From: Streptomyces sp. HNM0574 | Lineage (GTDB): Bacteria > Actinomycetota > Actinomycetes > Streptomycetales > Streptomycetaceae | Reading direction: 5' to 3' | NCBI RefSeq assembly: GCF_012726235.1 | Contig: NZ_JAASAH010000021.1 | Span: 1-64,000, forward strand | Length of the DNA stretch: 64,000 nucleotides | Part shown: positions 1 to 10,235 of the stretch, one piece after another | How positions within the stretch are numbered: the first letter of the stretch is position 1 | How the letters are laid out: every line of letters begins with the position of its first letter | The notes under the pieces: generated by a model | What the model saw: the letters and a program-made list of their open reading frames with translations, nothing else | Told to the model about the DNA's origin: nothing | The model's database searches: none | Made by a program: the position numbers and the translations under genes

Positions 1-2
1 TC

Positions 3-983
3 TACCTCGGTGGGGTGATGGAGCACATCGAGGAGGCCGGTATCCACTCGGGTGACTCGGCGTGTGCGCTGCCGCCGATCACTTTGGGCGGTCACGACAT
101 CAAGCGGCTGCGCGCCTCAACGGAGGGCATTGCGGCGGGTGTTGGGGTGCGTGGGCTGATCAACATTCAGTTCGCGATGGCCGGGGACATCCTGTACGTG
201 CTGGAAGCCAACCCGCGTGCCTCGCGGACGGTTCCGTTCACCTCGAAGGCGACGGCCGTCCCGCTGGCGAAGGCCGCCGCCCGCATCTCCCTCGGCGCGA
301 GCATCGCCGAACTGCGGGCCGAGGGCATGCTCCCCGCAACCGGCGACGGCGGCGACCTGCCGATGGACGCCCCCATCTCGGTCAAGGAAGCCGTGCTCCC
401 GTGGAACCGTTTCCGTGACGTCCAGGGCCGCGGTGTAGACACCGTCCTGGGCCCCGAGATGCGCTCCACCGGTGAAGTGATGGGTATCGACGGGGTGTTC
501 GGCTCCGCCTACGCCAAGTCCCAGGCCGCCGCCTACGGCGCCCTGCCCACCAAGGGCCGGGCGTTCGTCTCGGTGGCCAACCGGGACAAGCGGGCCATGA
601 TCTTCCCGGCTCGTGAACTGGTCGCCCACGGTTTCGAGCTCCTCGCCACCTCCGGCACGGCCGAGGTCCTCAAGCGCAACGGCATCAACGCCACGGTGGT
701 GCGCAAGCAGTCCGAGGGTGAAGGCCCCAACGGTGAGAAGACCGTCGTCCAGCTCATTCACGACGGGCAGGTCGACCTGATCGTCAACACCCCCTACGGC
801 ACCGGCGGACGACTCGACGGCTACGACATCCGCACCGCCGCCGTCGCCCGCGCCGTCCCCTGCCTCACCACCGTCCAAGCCCTCGCCGCAGCCGTCCAGG
901 GCATCGAGGCGCTGAGCCGGGGCGAGGTGGGCGTGCGCTCGCTGCAGGACCACGCGGAGCACCTGACCGCCGCACGGTCGTAA
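3..983 (+). CDS. carB: Carbamoyl-phosphate synthase large subunit, C-terminal part
   Basis: The reading frame is open from the first bases of the window, so the true start lies upstream. What is present is the end of the second ATP-grasp half (LEANPRASRTVPF motif near base 205) followed by the MGS-like allosteric domain from about base 550 to the stop. The enzyme uses glutamine-derived ammonia, bicarbonate and two ATP to make carbamoyl phosphate for pyrimidines and arginine. It leads into pyrD and pyrF on the same strand, the usual actinobacterial pyr order. The TAA stop is followed by a GC-rich gap of about 120 bases. Only the C-terminal third or so is visible. Confidence 0.96.
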   Translation, partial: YLGGVMEHIEEAGIHSGDSACALPPITLGGHDIKRLRASTEGIAAGVGVRGLINIQFAMAGDILYVLEANPRASRTVPFTSKATAVPLAKAAARISLGASIAELRAEGMLPATGDGGDLPMDAPISVKEAVLPWNRFRDVQGRGVDTVLGPEMRSTGEVMGIDGVFGSAYAKSQAAAYGALPTKGRAFVSVANRDKRAMIFPARELVAHGFELLATSGTAEVLKRNGINATVVRKQSEGEGPNGEKTVVQLIHDGQVDLIVNTPYGTGGRLDGYDIRTAAVARAVPCLTTVQALAAAVQGIEALSRGEVGVRSLQDHAEHLTAARS

Positions 984-1105
984 CCGCCGAACCCGCGCCG
1001 GGGGGCGCGGAGTTCCGCCGGCCGCCACCACGGCCGCACGGGACCCCGCGCCCCCCGGCAGGGCGCCTGCCCGACCTCGATCACCCCTCTCGCCGAAGGC
1101 TCCCC

Positions 1106-2241
<1,136 letters not shown>

Positions 2242-2245
<4 letters not shown>

Positions 2246-3111
2246 CCACCACCCCCGACACCCCCGGACCGGCCGCCCCCTTCGGCACCCGGCTGCGGAA
2301 CGCGATGGACGAGCGCGGCCCGCTCTGCGTCGGCATCGACCCGCACGCCTCGCTGCTCGCCGACTGGGGCCTGCCCGACGACGTGCACGGCCTGGAACGC
2401 TTCACGCACACCGTCGTCGAGGCGCTCGCCGACCGGGTCGCCGTCCTCAAGCCGCAGTCCGCCTTCTTCGAACGCTTCGGCTCCCGCGGCATCGCCGTAC
2501 TGGAGCAGGCCATCGGACAGGCGCGGGACGCGGGCGCGCTGGTCCTCACCGACGCCAAGCGCGGCGACATCGGCTCCACCATGGCCGCCTACGCCGACGC
2601 CTACCTGGACCCGTCCTCGCCGCTGTTCTCGGACGCGCTGACCGTCAGCGGCTACCTCGGCTTCGGCTCGCTGCGCCCCGCGGTCGACCTCGCCCGCGCC
2701 AACGGCTGCGGCCTGTTCGTCCTCGCGCTCACCTCCAACCCGGAGGGCGCCGAGGTGCAGCACGCGGTGCGCGCGGACGGACGCAGCGTCGCCGCGACGG
2801 TGCTGCGGCACCTCGCGGAGGCCAACGAGGGCGCGGAGCCGCTCGGTTCGTTCGGCGCCGTCGTCGGCGCCACCCTCGGCGGGACGCTGCGTTCGCTGGA
2901 CGCCGACGTCGCCATCAACGGCCCGCTCCTCGCGCCCGGTCTGGGCGCCCAGGGCGCCACCGCCGAGGACCTTCCCGAGGTTTTCGGAACGGCGGTGCGG
3001 AACGTGGTGCCGAGCGTCAGCCGGGGTGTTCTTCGGCACGGTCCGTCCCGCGACGCGCTGCGCGCCGCCGCGGAGCGTGAGGTGGAGCAACTCTCCGCGG
3101 CCATCGGGTAG
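2242..3111 (+). CDS. pyrF: Orotidine 5'-phosphate decarboxylase, long actinobacterial form
   Basis: The product, 289 residues, converts OMP to UMP. The catalytic lysine/aspartate motif LTDAKRGDIGSTMAAY lies near residues 102-117 and the N-terminus carries the substrate-binding LCVGIDPHA segment. The length of about 280 residues matches the type 2 family of actinobacteria and myxobacteria rather than the shorter E. coli type. The ATG start is inside the pyrD stop (ATGA). Confidence 0.96.
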
Positions 3112-3449
3112 TCGGAGGGGAGTCGGACGGACGCTGACAGTGACCGTCGGAGGGCTCGTACGTCACACGCGGAAGCCGCCGCGGACCTGCGCCGACGTGT
3201 CCCGGAGGGTCCTAAGACCCTACGTGCGGGGGAAGTTGGCCCTGGAAGTGCAGAGTTTTGCCCGGTAATGTCCTGATCGACCTGAGTCTGACCAGGACTT
3301 TTCCGCAGTTCTCGCTGACTCCGGGGCCGAGGGCCGCTAGTCTCCGTCGGAGCAGCGCGAACAGGTGCGTTGCTCGTTGCTCCACAGATGTGGGGCTACT
3401 AGGTTCCTCACGATCCATATCCGACAGTTCTAACTGAGGTGACGTAGGC
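3112..3449 (+). promoter_or_regulatory. Leader and promoter region of mihF
   Basis: This non-coding stretch of about 340 bases has no convincing gene. It becomes less GC-rich after about 3230. A TAGTCT hexamer at about 3338 fits an actinobacterial -10 box, but no strong -35 box is evident. Directly before mihF there is a good ribosome binding site (GAGGTGA at 3436-3442). A long transcribed leader is plausible but is inferred only. Confidence 0.4.
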
Positions 3450-3773
3450 GTGGCTCTTCCGCCCCTTACCCCTGAACAGCGCGCAGCCGCGCTCGAAAAG
3501 GCCGCCGCGGCTCGCCGGGAGCGCGCCGAGGTCAAGAACCGGCTCAAGCACTCCGGCGCTTCGCTCCACGAGGTCATCAAGCAGGGCCAGGAGAACGATG
3601 TCATCGGCAAGATGAAGGTGAGCGCGCTCCTCGAGAGCCTGCCCGGCGTCGGCAAGGTCCGCGCCAAGCAGATCATGGAGCGGCTCGGCATCTCCGAGAG
3701 CCGTCGCGTGCGCGGGCTCGGCTCCAACCAGATCGCTGCCCTGGAGCGCGAGTTCGGCGGCGCGACCGCCTGA
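3450..3773 (+). CDS. mihF: Actinobacterial integration host factor (sIHF/MihF)
   Basis: This basic nucleoid-associated protein of 107 residues is unrelated in fold to E. coli IHF. The N-terminal half is an alanine/arginine-rich helix (AALEKAAAARRERAEVKNRL). The C-terminal half carries the helix-hairpin-helix like LPGVGKVRAKQIMERLGI segment near residues 62-80, used for DNA backbone contact. It sits immediately before gmk, as in all streptomycetes I recall. The GTG start follows GAGGTGA at a normal distance. In Streptomyces this protein influences development and antibiotic production (family knowledge). Confidence 0.95.
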   Translation: MALPPLTPEQRAAALEKAAAARRERAEVKNRLKHSGASLHEVIKQGQENDVIGKMKVSALLESLPGVGKVRAKQIMERLGISESRRVRGLGSNQIAALEREFGGATA

Positions 3774-3775
3774 GG

Positions 3776-3804
3776 TTCATCGCACTCCGTTTAACCGGGA
3801 TAAT
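3776..3804 (+). promoter_or_regulatory. Candidate leaderless promoter of gmk
   Basis: A -10 box GATAAT at 3799-3804 (5 of 6 matches to TATAAT) ends six bases before the gmk ATG at 3811. A weak -35-like TTCATC lies at 3776-3781 with a 17-base spacer. No Shine-Dalgarno sequence precedes the ATG. The geometry predicts transcription starting at or next to the start codon, that is a leaderless mRNA. Confidence 0.55.
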
Positions 3805-3810
3805 CGCTGC

Positions 3811-4407
3811 ATGAGTTCTGCAGTCTCCCGGGGGGAAACCCCGGAACCCCCGGTTGGCAAGCCGCGGCTGACCGTGCTCTCCGGCCCGTCTGGGGTCGGC
3901 AAGAGCACGGTCGTCGCACATCTGCGCAAGGTCCACCCCGAGGTCTGGCTCTCCGTCTCCGCGACCACCCGCGCCCCGCGCCCGGGCGAGGAGCACGGAG
4001 TCCAGTACTTCTTCACGGACGATCAGGAGTTCGACAAGCTGATCGCCAACGGTGAACTGCTCGAATGGGCCGAGTTCGCCGGCAACCGCTACGGCACCCC
4101 GCGCGCGGCGGTCACCGAGCGGCTGGAGCGGGGCGAGCCCGTGCTCCTGGAGATCGACCTCCAGGGCGCCCGCCTGGTGAAGGAGGCCATGCCGGAGGCC
4201 CGGCTCGTCTTCCTCGCCCCGCCCAGCTGGGACGAGCTCGTCCGCCGGCTCACCGGCCGCGGCACCGAGGCGCCCGACGTGATCGAACGGCGCCTCGACG
4301 CCGCGCGTACGGAACTGGCGGCCGAGGCCGAGTTCGACAGCACCCTCGTCAACACCTCCGTCGAGGAGGTCAGCGCCGAACTGCTAGCCTTGATGCGAAT
4401 CGATTGA
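3811..4407 (+). CDS. gmk: Guanylate kinase
   Basis: A 198-residue enzyme phosphorylating GMP to GDP. The P-loop GPSGVGKS is at residues 25-32, followed by the GMP-binding region (SVSATTRAPRPGEEHGVQYF) and the lid segment containing LLEWAEFAGNRYGT. The first 18 residues are an unconserved tail. There is no ribosome binding site, but a -10 box ends six bases upstream, consistent with leaderless expression. It lies between mihF and rpoZ, the usual actinobacterial arrangement linking nucleotide supply with RNA polymerase. Confidence 0.96.
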   Translation: MSSAVSRGETPEPPVGKPRLTVLSGPSGVGKSTVVAHLRKVHPEVWLSVSATTRAPRPGEEHGVQYFFTDDQEFDKLIANGELLEWAEFAGNRYGTPRAAVTERLERGEPVLLEIDLQGARLVKEAMPEARLVFLAPPSWDELVRRLTGRGTEAPDVIERRLDAARTELAAEAEFDSTLVNTSVEEVSAELLALMRID

Positions 4408-4455
4408 TCTCTCGATCGTCCTTTGATTTCCACTCCACCCTCCGGAAGGCAGAGC

Positions 4456-4734
4456 GTGTCCTCTTCCATCACCACGCCCGAGGGCATCATCAACCCGCCG
4501 ATTGATGAGCTGCTCGAAGCCACCGACTCGAAGTACAGCCTCGTGATCTACGCCGCCAAGCGCGCGCGCCAGATCAACGCGTACTACTCGCAGCTCGGTG
4601 AGGGCCTGCTCGAATACGTCGGGCCGCTGGTGGACACCCACGTCCACGAGAAGCCGCTCTCGATCGCGCTCCGCGAGATCAACGCGGGCCTGCTCACCTC
4701 CGAGGCCGTCGAGGCCCCGGCCGTCGGCCAGTAA
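4456..4734 (+). CDS. rpoZ: RNA polymerase omega subunit
   Basis: A 92-residue protein starting SSSITTPEGIINPPIDELL. I chose the GTG at 4456 because GGAAGG lies 7-12 bases upstream and because it gives the usual Streptomyces length; an ATG at 4423 would add an unconserved N-terminus. The SKYSLVIYAAKRARQIN helix is the omega signature that contacts the beta-prime subunit and supports polymerase assembly. A strong hairpin terminator follows. Confidence 0.95.
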   Translation: MSSSITTPEGIINPPIDELLEATDSKYSLVIYAAKRARQINAYYSQLGEGLLEYVGPLVDTHVHEKPLSIALREINAGLLTSEAVEAPAVGQ

Positions 4735-4766
4735 GGCACGGCAGGCGAAGCGGACAAGTACCGGAT

Positions 4767-4799
4767 CACGGGCCCGGCAGCGCGGCTGCCGGGCCCGTG
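4767..4799 (+). terminator. Strong hairpin terminator after rpoZ
   Basis: Perfect 15-bp stem (left arm CACGGGCCCGGCAGC at 4767-4781, right arm 4785-4799) with a 3-base GCG loop. There is no U-run, which is normal for Streptomyces terminators. It separates rpoZ from coaBC. Confidence 0.85.
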
Positions 4800-4898
4800 G
4801 TGTGTCATGAAGTGACCGCGGGGCGCCCGGCGCGCCCGCGTACGGGACCGACAGGCGCGCGCTGCGGCACAGCGCACCGCGCGTGGGGAGAGGCAGCG

Positions 4899-6170
4899 AT
4901 GGACAGGCGTCAGGAGCAGCAGGAGCGGCCGCCGGAGACCGGTGCCCGGCCGCGGGTCGTGCTCGGGGTGAGCGGCGGCATCGCCGCGTACAAGGCGTGC
5001 GAGCTGGTGCGGCGGCTGAAGGAGAGCGGCCACGAGGTGCGCGTCGTGCCCACCGAGTCGGCACTGCACTTCGTCGGTGAGGCCACCTGGGCCGCGCTCT
5101 CGGGGCAGCCCGCCGGCACCGAGGTGTGGGAGACCGTGCACGAGGTCCCGCACGTACGGATCGGACAGCAGGCCGACCTCGTCGTCGTCGCGCCCGCCAC
5201 CGCCGACCTCCTCGCCAAGGCCGCCCACGGCCTCGCCGACGACCTGCTCACCAACACCCTCCTCACCGCCCGCTGTCCCGTCGTCTTCGCGCCCGCCATG
5301 CACACGGAGATGTGGGAGCACCCGGCCACCCGGGAGAACGTCGCGACGCTGCGCCGCCGCGGCGCGCTCGTCATCGAGCCCGACGTCGGCCGCCTCACCG
5401 GCGCCGACACCGGCAAGGGGCGCTTCCCCGAGCCGGAGGCGGTGTTCGCGTTCTGCCGCCGGGTGCTGGCCCGCGGCGCGGAGGGCGTACGGCCCGACCT
5501 GGCGGGGCGGCACGTCGTCGTCAGCGCGGGCGGCACCCGCGAGCCGCTGGACCCGGTCCGCTACCTCGGCAACCGCTCCTCCGGCAAGCAGGGCTACGCG
5601 CTGGCCCGCACGGCGGCGGCGCGGGGCGCGCGGGTCACGCTCGTCGCGGCCAACAGCGAACTGCCCGCGCCCGCCGGGGTCGACGTGGTGCCGGTGGGCA
5701 CGGCGCTGGAGCTGCGGGACGCGGTGACGGAGGCGTCGAAGGGCGCGGACGCGGTGGTGATGGCCGCCGCCGTGGCCGATTTCCGGCCCGCCGCCTACGC
5801 CCGGGGGAAGATCAAGAAGAAGGACGACGACGAGCCGGAGCCGGTCGCGCTGGTCCGCAATCCGGACGTCCTGGCCGAGCTCTCGCGGGAGCGGAGCGGC
5901 GCCGGACAGCTCGTCGTCGGCTTCGCGGCCGAGACGGACGACGTGCTCGCCAACGGCCGGGCCAAGCTCGCCCGCAAGGGCTGTGACCTGCTAGTCGTCA
6001 ACGAGGTGGGGGAGCGGAAGACCTTCGGCACGGAGGAGAGCGAGGCCGTGGTCCTCGGCGCGGACGGCAGCGAGACGCCGGTCCCGTTCGGGCCGAAGGA
6101 ACGGCTCGCGGACACCCTCTGGGACCTCGTCGCCGAGCGACTCCCGGCCGCGTCCCCGTCCGGGAGCTGA
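4899..6170 (+). CDS. coaBC: Bifunctional phosphopantothenoylcysteine decarboxylase / phosphopantothenate-cysteine ligase
   Basis: Makes 4'-phosphopantetheine on the way to coenzyme A. The N-terminal CoaC flavoprotein half (about residues 20-200) has GVSGGIAAYKACELV, the catalytic-histidine segment VPHVRIGQ and the substrate loop APAMHTEMW. The C-terminal CoaB Rossmann half has VSAGGTREPLDPVRYLGN, AAAVADFRP and the lysine-rich KIKKKDDD loop. The ATG at 4899 was chosen over an earlier in-frame start (4797) because GGGGAGAGG lies just upstream and the 423-residue product fits the family; the earlier start would fall in the terminator. Confidence 0.95.
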   Translation: MDRRQEQQERPPETGARPRVVLGVSGGIAAYKACELVRRLKESGHEVRVVPTESALHFVGEATWAALSGQPAGTEVWETVHEVPHVRIGQQADLVVVAPATADLLAKAAHGLADDLLTNTLLTARCPVVFAPAMHTEMWEHPATRENVATLRRRGALVIEPDVGRLTGADTGKGRFPEPEAVFAFCRRVLARGAEGVRPDLAGRHVVVSAGGTREPLDPVRYLGNRSSGKQGYALARTAAARGARVTLVAANSELPAPAGVDVVPVGTALELRDAVTEASKGADAVVMAAAVADFRPAAYARGKIKKKDDDEPEPVALVRNPDVLAELSRERSGAGQLVVGFAAETDDVLANGRAKLARKGCDLLVVNEVGERKTFGTEESEAVVLGADGSETPVPFGPKERLADTLWDLVAERLPAASPSGS

Positions 6171-6684
6171 CGGTCACCGAGGGTCGCCGGTCCGGGGTGC
6201 CGCGCTCGTCGTGCGGGTGCCCGGGCCGGGCCGTCGGGGTGCTGGAGAGCCAGGGTTGCGCTTCCGGTTTCCGGGTGCCCGGTCCGCGGCGCGGGGGCGT
6301 ACGGTCCGGTGCTCCGAGGGGGTTCGGGGGCGAGGAATCTCGACGGATTCCGAGCAGGAGTTGATGCGGATCTGACCGGAATCTGTCCGGAATCGCCCTA
6401 TGCATTGCCGATGGCCTGTCCGTATTTGGGATCCTCTGAGGCTTATGTCACGCACGGAAAGCGGCAGTGCGGCCAGTGGGCAAACGGGGACATGTCACCA
6501 TGGAATCCCGGGCTCCGGGACGCCTCGCGGCGGGCTTCCGCAGGTCATGGTCGTTTCGAAGTTCGAGACTCCGTGATTGGATGCCGGTGGAGATGGATAA
6601 ACTGGCGACGGACCGCGCTTGGGCGCAGCCCCCAACCGGTCCGACCATGTTCAGCCAGCAGCCGCTGCAACCCCAGGGAGCGAT
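6171..6684 (+). promoter_or_regulatory. Long upstream region of metK with repeated GGAATC motifs
   Basis: About 510 bases without a convincing gene. The hexamer GGAATC occurs at 6334, 6378, 6389 and 6502, and its complement GATTCC at 6346. Together 6334-6351 form an inverted repeat with a 6-base spacer. The copies at 6376-6383 and 6387-6394 are CCGGAATC direct repeats 11 bases apart. No SAM riboswitch fold was recognised. The ribosome binding site AGGGAG lies at 6675-6680. Confidence 0.5.
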
Positions 6685-7893
6685 GTGTCCCGCCGCTTGT
6701 TCACCTCGGAATCTGTGACCGAGGGTCACCCTGACAAGATTGCTGACCAGGTCAGCGACACGATTCTCGACGCCCTCCTCAAGGAGGACCCGCACTCCCG
6801 CGTGGCCGTCGAGACACTGATCACCACGGGCCTTGTGCACGTCGCCGGTGAGGTGACCACCAAGGCGTACGCGCCGATCTCCTCGCTCGTGCGCAACAAG
6901 ATCCTCGACATCGGCTACGACTCGTCGAAGAAGGGCTTCGACGGCGCCTCCTGCGGCGTCTCCGAGTCCATCGGCGCCCAGTCGCCCGACATCGCGCAGG
7001 GCGTCGACACCGCCTACGAGAAGCGCGTCGAGGGCGACGACGACGAGCTCGACAAGCAGGGCGCCGGCGACCAGGGCCTGATGTTCGGCTACGCCTGCGA
7101 CGAGACCGCCGAGTACATGCCGCTGCCGATCACCCTCGCGCACCGGCTCTCCGAGCGCCTCTCGGAGGTCCGCAAGAACGGGACGATCCCCTACCTGCGC
7201 CCCGACGGCAAGACGCAGGTCACCATCGAGTACGACGGCGACAAGGCCGTCCGCCTCGACACCGTCGTCGTCTCCTCGCAGCACGCCGCGGACATCGACC
7301 TCGACTCGCTGCTCGCCCCCGACATCCGCGAGTACGTCGTGGAGCCGGAGCTGAAGCGCCTCGTCGACGAGGGCATCAAGCTGGAGACCGAGGGCTACCG
7401 CCTGCTGGTCAACCCCACCGGCCGCTTCGAGATCGGCGGCCCCATGGGCGACGCCGGCCTCACCGGCCGGAAGATCATCATCGACACCTACGGCGGCATG
7501 GCCCGCCACGGTGGCGGTGCCTTCTCCGGCAAGGACCCGTCCAAGGTCGACCGCTCGGCCGCCTACGCGATGCGCTGGGTCGCGAAGAACGTCGTCGCCG
7601 CCGGCCTCGCCGGCCGCTGCGAGGTCCAGGTCGCCTACGCGATCGGCAAGGCCGAGCCCGTCGGCCTCTTCGTCGAGACCTTCGGCACCGCCAAGGTCGA
7701 CGTGGAGAAGATCGAGCAGGCCATCTCGGACGTCTTCGACCTCCGCCCGGCCGCGATCGTCCGCGACCTCGACCTGCTCCGCCCGATCTACGCCCAGACC
7801 GCGGCATACGGCCACTTCGGCCGCGCCCTCCCGGACTTCACCTGGGAGCGCACCGACCGCGTCGAGGCACTGCGCAAGGCCGTCGGCCTGTAA
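6685..7893 (+). CDS. metK: S-adenosylmethionine synthetase
   Basis: Condenses methionine and ATP into SAM with release of PPi and Pi. The 402-residue product from the GTG at 6685 begins SRRLFTSESVTEGHPDKIAD, the standard Streptomyces N-terminus. A start at 6619 would add 22 unconserved residues and ignores the AGGGAG ribosome binding site. The methionine-loop QGAGDQGLMFGYA and the ATP/Mg signature GGPMGDAGLTGRKIIIDTYG are intact. It is followed by a strong hairpin. Confidence 0.97.
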   Translation: MSRRLFTSESVTEGHPDKIADQVSDTILDALLKEDPHSRVAVETLITTGLVHVAGEVTTKAYAPISSLVRNKILDIGYDSSKKGFDGASCGVSESIGAQSPDIAQGVDTAYEKRVEGDDDELDKQGAGDQGLMFGYACDETAEYMPLPITLAHRLSERLSEVRKNGTIPYLRPDGKTQVTIEYDGDKAVRLDTVVVSSQHAADIDLDSLLAPDIREYVVEPELKRLVDEGIKLETEGYRLLVNPTGRFEIGGPMGDAGLTGRKIIIDTYGGMARHGGGAFSGKDPSKVDRSAAYAMRWVAKNVVAAGLAGRCEVQVAYAIGKAEPVGLFVETFGTAKVDVEKIEQAISDVFDLRPAAIVRDLDLLRPIYAQTAAYGHFGRALPDFTWERTDRVEALRKAVGL

Positions 7894-7914
7894 GCACCGG
7901 CCACACCTGACGCA

Positions 7915-7954
7915 CCGAGGCCCGGCCACCCCGCGAGGGGCGGCCGGGCCTCGG
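7915..7954 (+). terminator. Hairpin terminator after metK
   Basis: Left arm CCGAGGCCCGGCC (7915-7927) pairs with 7942-7954. An inner CCCC/GGGG extends the stem across a single A-C mismatch to a GCGA tetraloop, so the stem is 17 bp plus the mismatch. Confidence 0.85.
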
Positions 7955-8012
7955 CGTGCGCGGGCAGCGGGCACGGAAGAGCACGGATACGGGGCTGTCG
8001 GTGGGGTCTGTT

Positions 8013-10166
8013 ATGACTGAGGGCGTGAGCAGGGACGACGGACAGCGGGGAGGCGAGGCGGCCGAGCAGCCCGAACAGCTCGCGCTGATCCGCGAGACGG
8101 TACGCAAACGCACCGAGCCCCGCGCCCGGCCGCGTACCTGGCGGAACGCCGCGCTGGCCGAGACGCTGCCCGTCGCCCGCGTACTCGTCGACAAAGGCAT
8201 GGTGCACCTCGACCGCCTCTTCGACTACGCCGTGCCCGCCGCCATGGACGAGGAGGCACAGCCCGGCGTCCGCGTCCGCATCCGGTTCGGCGCAGGCGAG
8301 AAGGAAGGCCGCCGCGAAGGCGGCAAACTCATCAACGGCTTCGTCGTCGAACGCCGGGCCGAGAGCGACTACCCCGGCGCCCTCGCCCCGCTCGCCCAGG
8401 TGCTGTCCTCCGAACCCGTACTCCGGCCCGAACTGCTCCGCCTGTGCCGCGCCGTCGCCGACCGGTACGCCGGCTCCCTCGCCGACGTCGTCCAGCTCGC
8501 CGTACCACCCCGCATGGCCCGCGCCGAAAAACGCGCCTCACCCCCGCCGCAGCCCCCACCCCCCGCACCCGAACCGGGCAGCTGGAACCGCTACCCCCAA
8601 GGCCCCGCATACCTCCGCGCGTTGGCCGACGGCGGCACCCCCCGCGCCGTCTGGACGGCCCTCCCCGGACCCACCTGGCCCGAAGAACTCGCCCGCGCCG
8701 TCGCCGCCGCACTCGCCTCCGGACGCGGAGCCGTCGTCGTCCTCCCCGACGGACGCGCCGCCGCCCGCGTCGACGCCGCCCTCACCGCACTCCTCGGCAC
8801 CGGCCACCACGTCCTCCTCACCGCCGACGCGGGCCCCGAAGCGCGATACGCGCGCTGGCTCTCCGTCAGCCGCGGCTCCGTACGCGCCGTCGTCGGCACC
8901 CGCGCCGCCATGTTCGCCCCCGTACGGAACCTCGGCCTCGCCGTCATCTGGGACGACGGCGACTCCAGCCACAGCGACGACCACGCCCCCCAGCCCCACG
9001 CCCGCGAAGTCCTCCTGCAACGCGCCGTCACCGAACAGGCCGGACTGCTGCTCGGCGGCCACGGATGCACCGTCGAAGCCGCCCAGCTCGTCTCCACCGG
9101 CTGGGCCGCACCACTCGACGCCACCCGCGACACCGTCCGCGCCACCGCACCCCTGCTCCGCACCGTCGGCGAACTCGACGAAGCCCGCGACCAGGCCGCC
9201 CGCACCGCCCGCCTGCCCAGCACCGCCTGGAGCACCGCCCGGGACGCCCTGCCGCACGGCCCCGTCCTCGTCCAGGTACCCCGCCGCGGATACGTCCCCC
9301 GCCTCGCCTGCGAACGCTGCCGCGCCCCCGCCCGCTGCCGGCACTGCTCAGGACCCCTCGAAGCCGGAGGCGGCGGCGCCGACCTGACCTGCGGCTGGTG
9401 CGCCCGCACCGCCCCCGGCTGGCACTGCCCCGAGTGCGGCGGCAGCCGGCTCCGCGGCCAGGTGTTCGGCGCCCGGCGCACCGCCGAGGAACTCGGCCGC
9501 GCCTTCCCCTCCGTCCCCGTCCGCACCTCGGGACGGGACCACATCCTGCACACCGTCCCCGACAGCCCCGCCATCGTCGTCGCCACCCCCGGCGCCGAAC
9601 CCGTCGCCGAAGGCCCCGGATACGCGGCCGCGCTGCTCCTCGACGCCTGGGCCATGCTCGGACGCCCCGACCTGCGGGCCGGTGAGGAAGCCCTCCGCCG
9701 CTGGCTCGGCGCCTCCGCACTGGTACGCAGCCAGACCGAAGGCGGCAGCGTGATGATCGTCGCCGAGCCGACACTGCGGCCCGTCCAGGCCCTCGTCCGC
9801 TGGGACCCGGCCGGCTTCGCCGTCAGGGAACTCTCCGAACGCGCCGAACTGGGATTCCCCCCGGTCTCCCGCATGATCGCCGTCAGCGGCCCCGCCGACG
9901 GCGTCGCCGCCCTGCTCGACCAGGCCGAACTCCCCCCGGACGCCGAAGTGCTGGGCCCCGTCCCCCTGCAGGCACCGGAACCGGGCCGCCCCCGCAGACC
10001 CGGCGGCCCCCCGCCGGGAGAACACTGGGACCGGGCCCTCGTCCGCGTCCCGCCCGGCTCCGGCGCCGCCCTCGCGGCCGCCCTGCGCACCGCACAGGTA
10101 CAGCGCCTCACCCGCCGCGAAGGCCCCGCCGCCCACCTCCGCGTCGACCCGCCCGACATCGGCTGA
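8013..10166 (+). CDS. priA: Probable replication restart protein PriA (helicase-inactive actinobacterial type)
   Basis: Primosomal protein N' of about 717 residues. The N-terminal DNA-binding domain (VLVDKGMVHLDRLFDYAVP) and a zinc-binding block with eight cysteines in CxxC pairs (CERCRAPARCRHC, CGWC, CPECGG, roughly residues 430-490) are present. The helicase core lacks a Walker A GxGKT/S. The position of the DEAH box reads IWDDGDSSHSDDH, so ATP-driven unwinding is unlikely; this is the known actinobacterial condition. The ATG at 8013 has GTGGGG upstream; GTG at 8025 is an alternative. Confidence 0.9.
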   Translation: MTEGVSRDDGQRGGEAAEQPEQLALIRETVRKRTEPRARPRTWRNAALAETLPVARVLVDKGMVHLDRLFDYAVPAAMDEEAQPGVRVRIRFGAGEKEGRREGGKLINGFVVERRAESDYPGALAPLAQVLSSEPVLRPELLRLCRAVADRYAGSLADVVQLAVPPRMARAEKRASPPPQPPPPAPEPGSWNRYPQGPAYLRALADGGTPRAVWTALPGPTWPEELARAVAAALASGRGAVVVLPDGRAAARVDAALTALLGTGHHVLLTADAGPEARYARWLSVSRGSVRAVVGTRAAMFAPVRNLGLAVIWDDGDSSHSDDHAPQPHAREVLLQRAVTEQAGLLLGGHGCTVEAAQLVSTGWAAPLDATRDTVRATAPLLRTVGELDEARDQAARTARLPSTAWSTARDALPHGPVLVQVPRRGYVPRLACERCRAPARCRHCSGPLEAGGGGADLTCGWCARTAPGWHCPECGGSRLRGQVFGARRTAEELGRAFPSVPVRTSGRDHILHTVPDSPAIVVATPGAEPVAEGPGYAAALLLDAWAMLGRPDLRAGEEALRRWLGASALVRSQTEGGSVMIVAEPTLRPVQALVRWDPAGFAVRELSERAELGFPPVSRMIAVSGPADGVAALLDQAELPPDAEVLGPVPLQAPEPGRPRRPGGPPPGEHWDRALVRVPPGSGAALAAALRTAQVQRLTRREGPAAHLRVDPPDIG

Positions 10167-10184
10167 GACGCGGGGAAACACCGA

Positions 10185-10214
10185 CGCCCGGCGCACCCAC
10201 AGGTGCACCGGGCG
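10185..10214 (+). terminator. Bidirectional hairpin between priA and the convergent HTH gene
   Basis: A 13-bp stem with one mismatch (CGCCCGGCGCACC at 10185-10197 against 10202-10214) and a CACA loop, lying in the 69-base gap between two convergent genes. Confidence 0.75.
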
Positions 10215-10235
10215 ACAGGAACAGCCGCGGACGCG

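Noticed and set aside
6171..6684. Possible SAM riboswitch before metK
   Set aside because: None of the conserved SAM-I, SAM-II or SAM-IV segments could be recognised; only GGAATC repeats were found.
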